A DNA stretch of 64,000 nucleotides from Akebia trifoliata (taxonomy: Eukaryota; Streptophyta; Magnoliopsida; Ranunculales; Lardizabalaceae). Location of the stretch: the NCBI GenBank assembly GCA_017979445.1, contig CM030711.1, forward strand, positions 47,911,560-47,975,559. The letters run 5' to 3'. The translations under genes and the position numbers were made by a program. Shown here one piece after another: positions 34,831 through 48,400 of this stretch (position 1 is its first letter; every line of letters starts with the position of its first letter). The notes under the pieces were generated by a model. The model searched no databases. It was not told the origin of the DNA and saw nothing but the letters and a program-made list of their open reading frames with translations.

Positions 34831-35698
34831 ATGAGAATCTCGAGATTTGTAACAAGTTTCGAGGTCTTGTTTTACACATCTCGAAGTCTGTATCAAATAT
34901 TTGATGATCGCGCAAAGAAAGAAAGACAAAAATGATTAATGGTGGGACGTGGGTTACAAATTCATGAAGAAAAAAAGTTGTTAAAATCCAATCCCGAATG
35001 TGCAATCAAAAAGCATTTGATCTCTTTTTGTTCATAGTTTAAATAGATAGTTTTAATAGGGACCATATGAAATAATTTCTCACCGTTAAAGATCAGACGA
35101 TGATCATTGGCACTTTTTTTCTTTTTGGACCACTTTGAGAAACACTTTCTGATAGTTACATTCCCTCATCAATATTTGAGGGGACACAATTTATCTATCG
35201 AAAATGGTTTTGTAGTTTTCAATAGCTTTTACAACTATTGGTCTCTTTCATATCAAGGATTTGAGGTATCTTATTATCGCGAACTCAGATTGAATCCTTT
35301 ATCAAATATTTTTCATGCATTATAATCGGTCCCCATGACCTTTTTGGCTTGCGAGGGTCCTCGACCTGTACATAGATTCTTCTTCGTATCTAACAAATAT
35401 TTATCAAGATTTAATTATTGGGAAGATGTGTATACTAAAGATTATATGAATTGTTCATAGAGAGTGTTTTATCAAAATGATCTTGTATTTTGGCGAAATT
35501 ATCAGTGGAACCATTTTTTTTAGAACATTTATCAAAAAGGTCGTATATCTATTTTAACATTTATTTATTTATTTTCACTAAATTGGTTATCAATTGAGCT
35601 CATATTAAACAAAATTTAGTTTTATGGCCAATTATCAAAATCATACAAATATTTATTTTTATTTTTTAAGATACCTATGTAACTTAAAATAAGGCTAA

Positions 35699-35862
35699 TG
35701 ATTTTTGGACTCAATTTTTTCACTCGGTCTGTACTCGACTGTCGTGGCAAGGACACAGAACCATAGATCTTTTTCTTTGTGTATCCCGAAGAAAATGATC
35801 TATGATTTTGAGCCCTTGCCATGTTAGCTGAGTGAAAATAAAAAACTCGAGTCCAAAAATCA
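35699..35862. mobile_element. Hairpin MITE
   Basis: Left TGATTTTTGGACTC to ACCATAGATC pairs with right GATCTATG to GAGTCCAAAAATCA. The loop contains GTATCCCGAAGAAAAT, close to the loop of 34446-34601. Confidence 0.75.
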
Positions 35863-36176
35863 CGACTCTTAAAATAATCTCCAAAAAATAAAGATTATTA
35901 GTTTTTTATATTATAATTTTGTAAAAGTGGTGTCTTTTATTTGAGATTACAAGACGGCTAATAAATTAAATTGTAAATGTGCTCATAGAGAAGGCATATA
36001 TATGGCTCTTTTGATAAATATTAAAAAAATGTGACCGACTCAATAATTTTGGCAAAATTAATGATCATAATTGTAATTTTCTTCTTTTAAGTATAAGATT
36101 AAAAAAACAAAAAATTAAAAGACACTAGGGTTTAAAGTTGTTGACTAAAATATATATTTAAATGCTACAAATTATG

Positions 36177-36219
36177 AGAGTTGCTATTAGTTAAAGTTGG
36201 TGTGGCAATAATAACTCTC
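36177..36219. repeat. Minimal GAGAGC-type MITE remnant
   Basis: A 43-bp imperfect palindrome, GAGAGTTGCTATTAG to AATAATAACTCTC, with the same ends as 32326-32664. Confidence 0.5.
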
Positions 36220-36591
36220 TAAATTATATTTTGTGCCCACCTCACGTTAGTGTCTAATATCCATAAAAGCCAGTGCCCCTCCAAACTTGTATGACTTGTT
36301 TGGTGGACCACAAATAAGCCGTACTACACTAGTATGGTACAACCGGGACTACATTAACTTTCCTCTTGGATACTCCCGTATTGGGGAATCCAACGGTGGA
36401 ACGTGTGTTTTCGGAAACATGATGTCACACATGACGGCTTCATTTCCTCCAATCAGATACAATCAAACAAGATACCCCGGAAAACCCTGGCTTTTGTTTT
36501 CTTTATCACATTTATTTTTAAATTTATTTTCTTAGAATTATAGATTAAAGAATGAATAATTGAAAATCGATTACATCACCCCTTACACTTC

Positions 36592-38585
36592 TGTAGACAC
36601 GTGATTTTGCCATTACGATGACCACATCTACAATGGTTTGGAGTCGCCACCATTCATTTTTGTAAGTGGGTGTGAATGGTCACCCGATGTGCATTTTTTT
36701 TAGAAAATGTGACATTTTTGGTATTTGATGACTCTCGATGGATAAAGATGAATCAACCCTTGAGATTAGGGTAAGCGGCTCGGTTAGAGAAAAGGGAAGG
36801 TGTTAGGTACCATTTTCTCCCCACTAGATAGTGGTAACCTCAACTCAACTAAGTCATTTTGATTAAAAAAAATACGAAAAACGATGTGCCACGTGTTGTG
36901 CATTTGTACCCTAGATAGGGGTTCATTTTCGGCTTGATCATAGGGTCATTCCATTGATGGAAATGACCCTTATAGACCTTTAGCCTTGGGGTCCATTCAT
37001 CCTAAAAAATAAAATGAAGAGGAGAGGGTGATAGAAGAGGGTGTAGAAGAGAGAGGGGGGGATTGCCTTGAACCCACCTTGTATCTTCTTTCTTATTTTC
37101 TTCTTCTTGAGTCCTTAGTATTTTATGAAAATACAATTCTTGTATGATTGAAGGAGTAGAGAAGAGATGATGAGAGAGATGAGTGGAGTATAATATTTTT
37201 TTTTATATAAGACTTGAGGAGGATTGGTGATGGTTGTTAGTAGTGAGAGTTGGAGATAGTTTTGTAGTGAAAGTTGGGGGCCATTTTTGGGAAGAGGAGG
37301 AGGGTATTTATAGATGTTGAGGAGTTATTTTAGGGATAAAATGGGGTGAAGTGAAGAAAAAGGATAGAATGGTTATGAGTTTGAGAAAGAAGTGGGTGTA
37401 ATTTAGAGGAGATTGGAGGGTATTTAGGGAAGGGGGGTTAAATGGGTGAGTTTTGACCCAAATGGTTTGGATCCTACCCAACCCATTTGGGTGGAGTGTT
37501 TGGTGAGGTGAGTTTAAGATGGTGGTTGTGATTAAATAGTATTTGATTTAAGAGAATGGAGGATTTAAAGAGGTGGTTGATGATATTTTGGGAGGGTGAG
37601 GGAGATGATGCCATGTGTTAAAGTGGGTGGAAATGAAGGGTTGGGATAGGTTGATGGGAGAGGTTGAGTGTTTGACTTGAGAGGATGGTGTAGGTTTAGG
37701 TTGTAGATGTGGGTTTTGTAGGGAATGATGAGGGTAGATTATGGGAGGTATAGGTTAGGGGTGTGGGTAGATGTGTTTGATTTGAGAGAAAAGGTGATGG
37801 GTTGATGTGTGGGTAGATGGGATTTAAAGCAAATTAATGGGGTAGGTAGTTGGGTGAGGGAGGTGAGATTGGGTGATCACATGTGTCATCTTTGATTATC
37901 AAGATGGTGATTGGTTGATGTGGGTAGTGGTTGATGGGTTAGGGTTGTGGGTTGGATATGAATTGGATATGGATTTGGGCTTAGGGGCTTTGGAGTGTTT
38001 TGGGCTTGGGTTATGAAATGGTTTTGGATTTTAGGAATTGGTTGGGGGTTATTTTGGAATGGATTTTGAGAGTGTAGGTTGGTTTTAGATTTTTAGGTGA
38101 TGTGGGATTGAGTTTAGGTTAGGGGGTGAAAAAAATGGATTTTGAAGAATTAAGGATTTATGGGCCTTAGGTGGGTTTAGATTTTTTTTGGATTCGGAGA
38201 TGGAGCGGTGGAAGGTATAGGAGGTGGTAGGCGTCCTAAGTCTCGTTTTTTAATTTTATTTATTTTTTTGAAATTTTTGAAATCATTGGTTTGATCGAGA
38301 TGCCACGTGTTGGCGAATCGGGCTTTTTAGGCACGTTGGTGAACTGTATCGAAAATTTGACGTTTTTGATTTTGGAAGCGGAGCAGTGAATATTGGGAAA
38401 ACGTAAGGTAGGCCGAGTCCTTTTGGTGGCCTCCTAAACCATTGAGAGGTCTTAGGGGCCTCGATTTGGTCAAAATGTCACTTTTCAATGACTTGGGCCC
38501 TTAAGGCCCGTTGGCCCATTTATTTGGAAAATCGATATTTTTGAACCCTTTCGAGAAGTGGCCCGTTCAAATTGAGGTGTCTACA
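36592..38585 (+). mobile_element. Solo LTR (Gypsy-like), 1994 bp
   Basis: It starts TGTAGACACGTG and ends GGTGTCTACA, giving the inverted TGTAGACAC termini typical of plant Ty3/Gypsy LTRs. It is flanked by perfect 5-bp target duplications ACTTC (36587-36591 and 38586-38590). No gag, pol, primer-binding site or second LTR is present. The block 37000-38200 is strongly G-rich over C on this strand. TATA-like TATTTATAG is near 37310. A complete integrase-type insertion reduced by LTR recombination explains it; orientation is tentative. Confidence 0.85.
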
Positions 38586-39239
38586 ACTTCATTGGTATGA
38601 TTGCACTCCACAAAGAAAAAAAGTTTCATACCTTCTTCGACAATTCAATTCAATTTATTTTAAAATATTATTTTTAGAGAAACTTAAATGCTAATGAGGG
38701 TAATTTTGTAAATTGAGGATACCTCCAATACACTTAGGTTCATGTGATTAGGCAATATGGGATTCTGTGAAATCCTGGATTCACTTCCATACAAGTAAAA
38801 AAAAGTTTCCCTCCCAGTCAATTCAATATACCGTTCAAGTAGTGAAAGGAATCTCTATTTTTTTTTTTAATAAAAAAAAATCAAAACTATATTATAAGAA
38901 AAAAAAGAGATCTTTTTTTTTTTGTTGTGGTAACCAAGGACCCAACTAATCCTTGCACGCACCAAGTAATTTTTGGGAAAAATTCCTAAGGGTCACACCT
39001 AAAATGCAACTTAAACTACAGAGTCCAGACCTTAACTTCGAAAGGCACGGATCTCGCCAACCCTTTAGAGTTAGGAGAAGAGATACTATTATTGCTATTG
39101 TTCAAGGATTTCTTACTTTAATTCTAAGAGAGAGAGATTTTTTTATTGAAGAGAAACTTTTTAATTTATGTGATGAAGTACAACTAGGAGAAACTTTTTA
39201 TTGAAGAAAAACTTTATATATATATATATATATATGAGA
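38586..39239. other. Intergenic, SINE-like tail fragment
   Basis: A T-rich tract (38911-38925) followed by GTTGTGGTAACCAAGGACCC looks like a reversed SINE 3' end. The open frame at 38953-39204 resembles no known protein. An (AT)n run ends near 39235. Confidence 0.35.
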
Positions 39240-39249
39240 AGCATTCGAA

Positions 39250-39820
39250 GGCCCTAAAGAGAGTCAAACATTGTACCAAACATTTTTGAAAATAGGAGTT
39301 AGAAGTTTCAGAATGAGCTGATTTTTTTGTGAGGATAATCTCTATGGTGAAAATACCATTCTCACCAAAAATCAGCTCATTCTGAAACTTTAACCCTAAT
39401 TTACAAGTTGAAGAATTGTGGACCGTCCGATTTTTATAAATCACTTTTGATGAGGTTAGAAGTTTTGGAATGAGCTGATTTTTTATGAGGTAGATCTCCT
39501 CATCACAGAGATCATCCTCACAAAAAATCAGCCCATTCTGAAACCTCTAGCTCATACATTGAAAAAATGTTTGGCCCAATATTTGATTATGATGAGTAAA
39601 TCTACCGCACCAAAAATCAGCTCATTCCAAAACTTCTAACCTCATTAAAAGTGGTTTATAAAAATTAGACGGTCCACGATTCTTCAACTTATAAATTAAG
39701 GTTAAAGTTTCGGAATAAACTGATTTTTGGTGAGGATGATATCTTCACCATAGAGATCATCCTCACAAAAAAATCAACCTATTTTGAAACTTTTAACTCT
39801 AAGTTTGAAAAATATTTGAC
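39250..39820. mobile_element. MITE plus a second inverted partial copy
   Basis: 39250-39578 begins GGCCCTAAAGAGAGTCAAAC, ends near AATGTTTGGCCCAAT and has the internal GAGCTGATTTTTT and GATCTCCTCATC blocks. It is followed (39600-39820) by a reversed partial copy with CAGCTCATTCCAAAACTTC. Same family as 61901-62251. Confidence 0.65.
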
Positions 39821-40261
39821 TCACTTTATATATATATATATGTCCAATGTTGTTGAACTTAAGAGCTACAATAAATTTGTATCACGTGTATTTAAGTAAC
39901 ATGAGAACCTGAGTAACTCTAGTTCTGGGAAAGTTTTGAGATACCCTATAACTCTTGAATGTAGTCTTGCATAAGAGACTAAGGAAAGTCCAAATTAGCT
40001 TCATAATCCATGCTTATCCGAGTGATCATTGATCTCATTAAACTTAGGTATACTTTGAAAATCTGAAAATCATATTTCCAAGGGAAGTCATTTCTCCAAA
40101 AATCGCTTTCAAGGAATGTGTCCTCATTTGAAAATATAGGATATCTCGAATATTCACCAAACATGGAAGGATAAGTCCAGCTTTTATGTGAGCTTTGAAA
40201 ACCCCATAATTATTAGAAGAAGCCAAGAGAGACCGGTGTTTTCTGGTACATGTGTCCCTCC

Positions 40262-40343
40262 TCAACTGTATCGTTTGTGGGTCCCACTTTTCGTGTCCTT
40301 GTCATATAGTGGGACAAACCCTCATAAGATTCTTACACTCAAA

Positions 40344-40392
<49 letters not shown>

Positions 40393-40640
40393 ATATATAT
40401 ATATTTCTTTTTAAATAATATATGTATAAAATGTTTTGACTAAATTGATCACTAAAATATGTTTTTGTATAATTTGTAAATTACTTTTTAATAAGTAGCT
40501 CTAATGTGTTATTTTGATTAAGTCAATAATTTTTCGCTAATGTATGTTTTCGATGTAACAATGCACCGAGTTATTTTCTTCGAAAGATAAATATAATTAT
40601 GTCTCATTTTTTAATTTTAATTAATTAAATTTTTTAAGTA
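40262..40640 (+). repeat. Dispersed repeat, copy 1 (with (AT)n at 40347-40404)
   Basis: It shares GTGGGTCCCAC, ACAAACCCTCA, TTTTGACTAAA, GTCAATAATT and AATGTATGTT, in order, with 42786-43262. Confidence 0.55.
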
Positions 40641-42163
40641 AAAGATATTGTCAAGTGTGAACTTTTTTTTTTTTTTTGAGAAATTTTCTTGAAATTGGAG
40701 CTTGGAGATTTAAAGGCTGCTTTTGAAGTGCCAAGAAAAGAGAGAAGAACTCGTTGTCGTCGGTTCAAATTGTAACGAGATGAAGGACGATGATTCAATT
40801 CGCATAAAGATAGAGAACTAAAAATTAAAAAGTTTTTGTTCCACAAAATTTAACGATATTTTAAACCCTTTTTTTTTGTCTAGGTTTGTATCTTTTTTAC
40901 TTTGGAGTACACATGCTATTTTACAACCAAGCAATCGCATATCAAAGCTCCATAAAGATTTTTACTTTTACGTTTGTTTGCAATGCAAACAAGCAGAACT
41001 TAAATAGAAACTTCAATTATAACGATAATAAGATCAATTATCATAAGGGATCGCATCCGTTGAGTTAGAAAATTTTCATAAAAAAACCAAAATCCTGATC
41101 GTTAAAATTGGAATTATATCATATATATTTTATATCATAGAGAGACGATTTTTCAGTTTTCGATATAAAAATGGCCATAATCCAATGCCCATAAATAATC
41201 CAATCATGCAAATTATACACTTAAAAATGACATATCCAATGCATATACAACCTATATTAGGTGCTTAGACATGCAAATATGGAGTAGTGGATCAAAAGAA
41301 TACTCCATGTGGCACCTTAGAGGATGCATATATCAATCTTTTATGAAAGTGGTGCGTGTAGCGAAACTTTGATTTGTTTGACCCACTAATTCTACTCATG
41401 GTTTTAAAACTCGTCCAAAACCAAGACGTATTGCCTGAGTTAACTCGGTATCGAAGCTTAACGAGACCAACTCATAAGTCACTTGTTTGAACGAGACGTC
41501 TTAAACATATCGAAAAACTCGTCCGAGATAACTTGGTATTGGGTCTGGATGAGATGAGACACGAAACCGAGTTTAAAACCATGATTCTACTACGACACAT
41601 GTGACAATAGTTGTAACCATGTGAAGCAGACGCACGTAGAGATTATATGAAAGTTTAGGTGCTTTTCAAACGTTCGTAAAGATGGCCCACCTTCCATCAA
41701 GTTGCACGTGTTTCACAATTTTTGATAGAGGCCCACCATCTCTAGCTATTATTATCGTCCTTTAAGCTAATCTCTAAAGCTCACCAAGCTTTTGTTGAGT
41801 CTCTTTTATCTGACTCTTTTAGAATCTTCAACTTGGATTTTTTTTTAATTTGATCTATGCTGAATAGGTTATCCGATTTTTTTTTCTTCGAATGTGTTCA
41901 TTTCGGATATGTTTGAAAAATGGGCAAAAAAATAATTATGTTGAGCAATGCGATTTTTAGGTGTTCAACCAATTTATTTTTCTGCCCAAAGTGATTTTTC
42001 ACCTAGGGGAAAATGGATTCGTATCTCACTTCTTGGAAAAATGATTTTTCTACCTGTGTAATGTTTTTGTCTCATGATCTTCCCATCCTTAAAACCAGAA
42101 CCCATAGCTTTAAAACTAAAAAATACAACTCAATAAAATCGACAAATCATAAGATTTTAAAAG

Positions 42164-42272
42164 GGAGCTGTTAATGGCACCCTAACTTTTATTTACTCTC
42201 TACCATTAACTTATTTTCTTTATTTTTAATTAGGGTGTAATAAGTAAAAGTTGGGATGCTAATAAAAGCTCT
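42164..42272. mobile_element. Short GAGAGC-type MITE
   Basis: GGAGCTGTTAATGGCACCCT at the left and the complement of GTTGGGATGCTAATAAAAGC at the right; 109 bp. Confidence 0.6.
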
Positions 42273-42785
42273 TTTTCAAAATATGAAATCAATCGATTTA
42301 GTATAAGATCAGTACCGCTCCAATACTAATCCGAAAATTTTAAAATATGTATCCAATCCGAACGGATCAATGAATATATGAATCAAATCTGATTCAGTTC
42401 ATTTCATCCTTAATCTGAAACTGATCAGATCCGAATACATGCCTTATTTTCAAATGATCAATGTTCAAAATAAATATATATATATAAAATTTTAAAAAAT
42501 CTACCATCCAACTATAAGTATAGAGGGAAATAAAAAAGACTAAAACATTTTATGTATATGTATTTATACAAAATTAAGATTAATAAAATAATTATTAAAA
42601 TATGCTTAAATTGGATTTTTTCGGAATGGATTGGGGTAGATCTGAATCCGAAATTATTTCAGGTCTAAGATTCAAATCCGAAAATCTAATTTTTCTTATT
42701 TTTTTGGATCGATGTACATCGGGTATATTTTTTTTATAATTGTCAGACCTAGTTTGTAACCTCCAAGTGTCCAACTAAACCCTAG

Positions 42786-43262
42786 AAAACTGTGGGTCCC
42801 ACATTTTTACCCTTCTCCTCCTTACCTACTTTTGACCCTTTTAGTTACTTATATAAGTGGTTTGTCCATTGTCATGTAATGGGCACAAACCCTCAGAAGA
42901 ATTTTATTTTATTCCATCTAAGAAGACACAATTTCATTTGAAATTAGGTTTCATAAAATAAAATAAAAAATTGTATTTTTTTGTTGTCTTGTGATTAATA
43001 TTTTTTTATTGTTATTTTTTTTAATGTTGAGTGAGAGATGCAACTTAAATAATTAAAGTAAACTCATATGATTTTGACTAAACTAATGTATTAATGACTA
43101 AAGTATGATTTTGTATAGAATAATTTTTAATAATTTACCCTAAGATATGATTTTTTGATTAGGTCAATAATTAGTTGCCAATGTATGTTCTCGGATGTCG
43201 TGCCGTGGACTGCTAAGATATTTAAATTAATCATAAGAGACATAAATAAAATAATGAATAAC
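42786..43262 (+). repeat. Dispersed repeat, copy 2
   Basis: Second copy of the 40262-40640 sequence, about 2.5 kb away in the same orientation, diverged by indels. Confidence 0.55.
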
Positions 43263-43432
43263 CTATTTTAATTAATAATATCTTAGGTATTTGTCGCCCA
43301 CCTTTTGGTCCACTTTCACAATAAAGATCAATTTGATTGATGATTTCTATCTATTAGATTTGAATATTCAAATAATTCTTCGTTAAATCGTTTTGGAAAC
43401 GATCCCTAATACTTTTTAGAATAATGATTTTT

Positions 43433-43573
43433 TGACTCCCCCTTTGACATATGCCCCCATCACAGAACCGTAGATCATTTGCCCTTAGATATGTAAAATC
43501 ATAAATCTTTTCTTATGTATCCCAAGGCAAATGATCTACGGCTCTATGATGGGGGCGTATGTCAGAGAGGGGC
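43433..43573. mobile_element. Hairpin MITE
   Basis: Left arm TGACATATGCCCCCATCA, CCGTAGATCATTTGCC; right arm GGCAAATGATCTACGG, TGATGGGGGCGTATGTCA. The loop contains GTATCCCAAGG. Confidence 0.8.
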
Positions 43574-45004
43574 ATTAGTTTATCACGACTCTACTTTTTA
43601 TGGACGTGGGAACTTGAATGAAAAAAGAAAATGAATTCCCCAAGGAAACATGAGAAAAATATCAAGAACCCTAATATATATGAGCCCTAGTCCTATTATC
43701 TAAGTATTTTTAAATGGGTAATATATTGATTTTTGCATTTTGTTTTTGCTCTTTTTTTTTTTTTTTTTTGAATTTTAAATAGAGGTGGGTTTGAGCATTA
43801 TCATTATAATGACCCATATTAATGAACATCAATTAAAATCATGATTCCTTAATTTCCTTGTAAATTTTAATCCATTTGGAGAAAAAGTTCTTAGAAGAAC
43901 CAGATTATCAATTTTTCCCGTGGTCACAACATTTTTTATTAAAATTAAATAAATCATTCTCTCCCTAAAAATGTAAAACTGATAAAGTTTTTCCTTTAAA
44001 TTTGTTTGAACAATGAATTTCCTCTTTTTTTTTTAATATCAAATTTTATATGTTTTTCCTTCGGGATACTCCTTGATCAGTGATCACGGTGTTCATTGTC
44101 TTTGATTTTAATTTTTTGTCAAAATTCTTGATTTTACTTGTATATTTAGAAAATCCGTCATCTTGATGTAAAAAAATTTCCCTCATCTTCAACCTCTATA
44201 ACAATCGTACGATTTTTGAGAGAGTCGAATGGGTTAAAAGAATTAAAAGGTTGGGACCATGGGTCAATTTAAAGATTGAAGATGAGCTCTCAAAGTAGAC
44301 CAATGTCAAGGGGTATGTCTTCAGTATAAAAACACAAAATATTTACCAAAGCCTGGAAAATCTTGATAGTAACTATGTTGATGCATCTTATAAATCAAAA
44401 TTCAATCCAAGGGGATGATCATGACCATTGGCCCCGTAGATCAATATGGTTATCTATGTATTTTCAGATATAATCAGGATTTGACTCTTGCATGTGATGA
44501 CTGGCTTGATGCAATAATGTATCTCTAATCTTGATTGATCTTCACAACCACCATTTTTCTTCCTGTGGGGACCCTCTCACATGCCTGAGACAAATCAAGT
44601 ATTATTTACATTTTCTTCGACAATATCATTTGTACTTAAATAATCAAAATACCCTCAATTTACAATCAATTAAGTGAAAAAATAACATCTTTCTTGATTG
44701 TAGATAATATGCTATCATCTTCTTTTTTTTTTTTTTTCAAGTTGAACCACCCTATCTTTCTTTCTTTTTTTAATCAAATCGTAGAGGTTTTGTATCTAAC
44801 ACTATCGAATTATCTTTAAAATATTGTACGTTAGCAAATTTTATCATTGGATGCTATAGCAACCTTTCTAAATATTTTTTGTGCACCATCAGACACAATC
44901 AAGTAGGGATTATAATAATTATGGTCATTTACACCAATAGACATAGATCTCCTCAGAATCTGTGATACAGAAGTTCCACAATTTGAAGTTTTTACCATAA
45001 AACA
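43574..45004. other. Intergenic AT-rich region
   Basis: No gene and no clear repeat boundaries seen. Several T homopolymers (43752-43770, 44020-44034, 44723-44738). Confidence 0.4.
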
Positions 45005-45126
45005 AGAGCGCTACTATTGCCGCACCAACATTTACTAATGGCACACCAAGTCCTATATAAATTACCAAAAGATTACACACAGTAGATGTAGCATTAGTAA
45101 AAATTGGTACGTTAATAGCACCTCTC
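45005..45126. mobile_element. GAGAGC-type MITE downstream of CPL4
   Basis: AGAGCGCTACTATTGCCGC at the left is matched by the complement of TTAATAGCACCTCTCT at the right. It lies about 330 bp past the CPL4 stop codon. Confidence 0.55.
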
Positions 45127-45457
45127 TTTTACAAGCTGATTTCTCGTCTGGAAAATTCTGATTCCATTATAGGATTTTTGGGTAAAACAAACAGAAAGCT
45201 GACATCTATAGAAAAAAAAAATATGGAAAATTCTGTGTTGGTTGCATACAAACTGTGCACCTACCAACCCTTAGTGCAGATATAGAATGTGAGTTGCAAG
45301 CCCCAAGGTTGGCTGCAAAAGAACAGGTTAGACCACATTCAGGAACAAAATCAAATTTTGACACTACACAAAGGCTTTGCCATTTCCAAGGTATTGTGAT
45401 TAAGATGGAATGTGTGGTACTGATACAAAAACAAAAAACAAAAAAAGATGCAATGTG

Positions 45458-48400
45458 TCATTGTTCTTTATGTGGTTTGATTGCAAATTGTTCTTCAGGT
45501 TGTCTTCGCCACAAGAAATTGGCTGCTTCAATCCACCTTGGATGGACAAGGAACTTTTCGTGCTTAACAGCCCAACGAGCCTTCTCTGTTCCAATGTCTG
45601 TCGAGACCACATGTGTCACAGATGGATCAAGTTCTTTCAAACATGTAGCCCCCAGCTGCTCTGCCATTTCCCAAAGCTTTTGATTCTCAACCCGCTCTCC
45701 CATCTTCCAAACCCGGCTGAAGACTAATTTACAACCCTTCAAAACTTCCCGCCTAACTCTTTTCAGCACCTATACAGATGACCGAGAGGTCACACTTAAC
45801 AGCATTAACAATAGGGATGATACATAGAGTAGTACAAATCAACAATTTGTAAGAGTAAAAATAGCATGCCTTACACATGGCAAGCATACAAGGGATCATC
45901 ATCAACCCCGAAATTTGGGTTTGGCCTTTTCTTCTTTTTTTGATCAATTCTCTCTAGGGCCATGTCTTCCGTTATTGTAAGTGTGTTCACATCTGCTTTC
46001 ACCTACCTCAATACAGGCAGACATACAAAGGGTGATAGCCAACACATTTATTGGCCGGGGATCTCCTGATTCAAGAATTACCATGTTACCCCCAGTTTCT
46101 ACCATACCAAGACCATTCATCTTACTTGTCGAACATCCAAAATAATGTGAAAATTGGATGGTTACAATCATCCAATTGGGCTCATCTTTTGGTATGTATA
46201 TGAGACCATCAAACTCTGGGTTCATTCACTATGTGTTCAACAAGGGTTATCAATAGGTAATCAAATACATATCAGGTTTGGGAATGAGCTTTTGGACTCA
46301 ATTGATCATCAGAATTTTTTGGACACAATGGTATACAAATTTTACATCCACCACCCTACCCGAAGACCCAGTAGGCCCCATCTGAGTAATACAGGTTCTG
46401 ATTTTAGGCTCGATACTTAATCCAGTCAGGATTGTCTATATTGGTATCCAACATAGAACCTGACCCTTGGATACCATAATGGGGAGTAGAACAGAAAAAC
46501 CAAGATACTCCATTCAAGATGATTTAAAAGTTGTTCTGGGAGCATGTTACCTGTCTTACATCTCTGTCCATTAAATCGGCTTCAAATTCCTGCAGAAGCC
46601 ACACCATCAGTGGAGGAAGTATGCTACACAGAGAGCAAAACCAAGTTAAACAGAAAAAAGAAAGCAAAGACACTAACAAAGTGACTAACCGGGTCAAAGA
46701 ATATCTGGTGAATACGCTTAAGGACTCCAAGAACATTTGCAAGCGCACCATCAGTCTCATTTTCATCCCTCTTTGATTCTGAAAGAGATTTACCATTGAA
46801 GCCAAATGGGCGACCACTCGAAGCAAAAAAATGGTATCTTTCCATAAGAATTAGGTTTTCTCTGTGCTTACTCCATACCTAAATTAATGAAGCATAAAAA
46901 AGCCAATAAAGAAATAAGATCAAGCACCGATAGCTTGTGAATCATAGTACACACGTTAGATGCTAGTTAAAAGCACCCAAAAAAAAGTTGCTAAAGAATA
47001 TATAACATTAGTACTTTAGTAGTTTATTACAGAAATTTGGACCAGATGGAATATAATATCTTCACGTGAATCCTCTATATGAATCATTGCATAAGTTTTT
47101 GTATGACAAATTTGTTCATACCTATGTAATTTAATGCATGGTACATTTGCTTTCCACCTGACTAAGGTTTGATGTGTCGTGGGGTTAGTCCAATATTTCC
47201 TAGGAAGGATAACGATGCTCATCCATATAAAGGAATCTCCATAAACCCCTCCCACCCCTTGGAAAAAATTACTCTTTCATGTTTCCCGTATATTTTTCCT
47301 TTCTACCTTTTTTTTCCTGATAAAGCATAACTTATGTTTTCATGACATTTTCTTGACTAAAATAGCTTATATTTTCACTGATTATGCATTTCTCTGTTCT
47401 CTCACATTTCCAGTCTTTAGCTAAAGCAATCAAGCTGAATTTAAAACAAATTTCTTAAGACAGATAATTACCTACCTATCCAACAGAAAACAGGAAATCA
47501 GCTGAAAATAGGACACTAAGTGGTTGTCTGGAAACAAGGGATTTGGCAAGATCAAAGCTTGCTGCCCACCAAATGAAAGCATACTTTTCTAATGATCAGG
47601 CCAACCCAATCATCATCTTTCATTAAAGGTGAAAAGCAAGAGAAAATTTGAGGAAAGGTGACAAGATTCGGCTTTGGGAGGATTGGTGGTGTGGTGAGCG
47701 ACCCCTGAAGGAAGTTTCCCTGACCTGTTTCAGCTGTCCATGCAAGAAGGACATCCCATTGAGTCATTCATGCATAAGGAGACTGGTGAGCTATATTGGG
47801 ATTTTGGTTTCAGAAGAGCGTTTAAGGACTGGGAGATGGAGTAAAGAGGTTGACGATGTGTACGGAGCCTACTCGGATTAGTGCTGATGAAGAGACAGAA
47901 GGATTTGGAAAGGCACTAGGGAAGGACGGTTTGTAGTGAGATCATTGTATCTTGCAAGTCTTTCGAATTTTGATTCTTGGTACTCACTTTCCTCATTCAT
48001 TTATTTGGAGAAGAAAAGTGCCTTCAAAGATCTCGTTCTTTGTTTGGTCAACAGCGCTTGGTAAGATTCTGACAATGGATCAACTGATTAGGATTTGTAT
48101 CTCCAAATTTTGTTACCTGTGCAAGAGGTATGGAGAATCAACCGATCATGTTCTTAAACATTGCCATTTCACGTATCAAATTTGGTCGCATATTTGTTGT
48201 TTGGGGTGGAAGGTTGCCTTCCTTCGACTGTTCATAATCTTTTCAAATCTTGGTTGGCTCAGGGAAACTCTTTCTCAATGATTTTTCATTTTGATTAGTA
48301 AAAGTTTTATTTAAAAGAGGATGAAAAGTACTCAAAAAGATAAAACAAAGAGGAATTACTCAGACTCAAAACAAACCTGATCCCACCTGAACACAAAATC

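Noticed and set aside
36287..36535. Open frame of 82 residues upstream of the solo LTR
   Set aside because: No family resemblance and no splice or regulatory context.
38953..39204. Open frame of 83 residues
   Set aside because: It runs into an AT microsatellite and no motif is visible.
45255..45727. Long plus-strand frames of 105 and 142 residues
   Set aside because: They are shadows of the CPL4 BRCT exon on the opposite strand.
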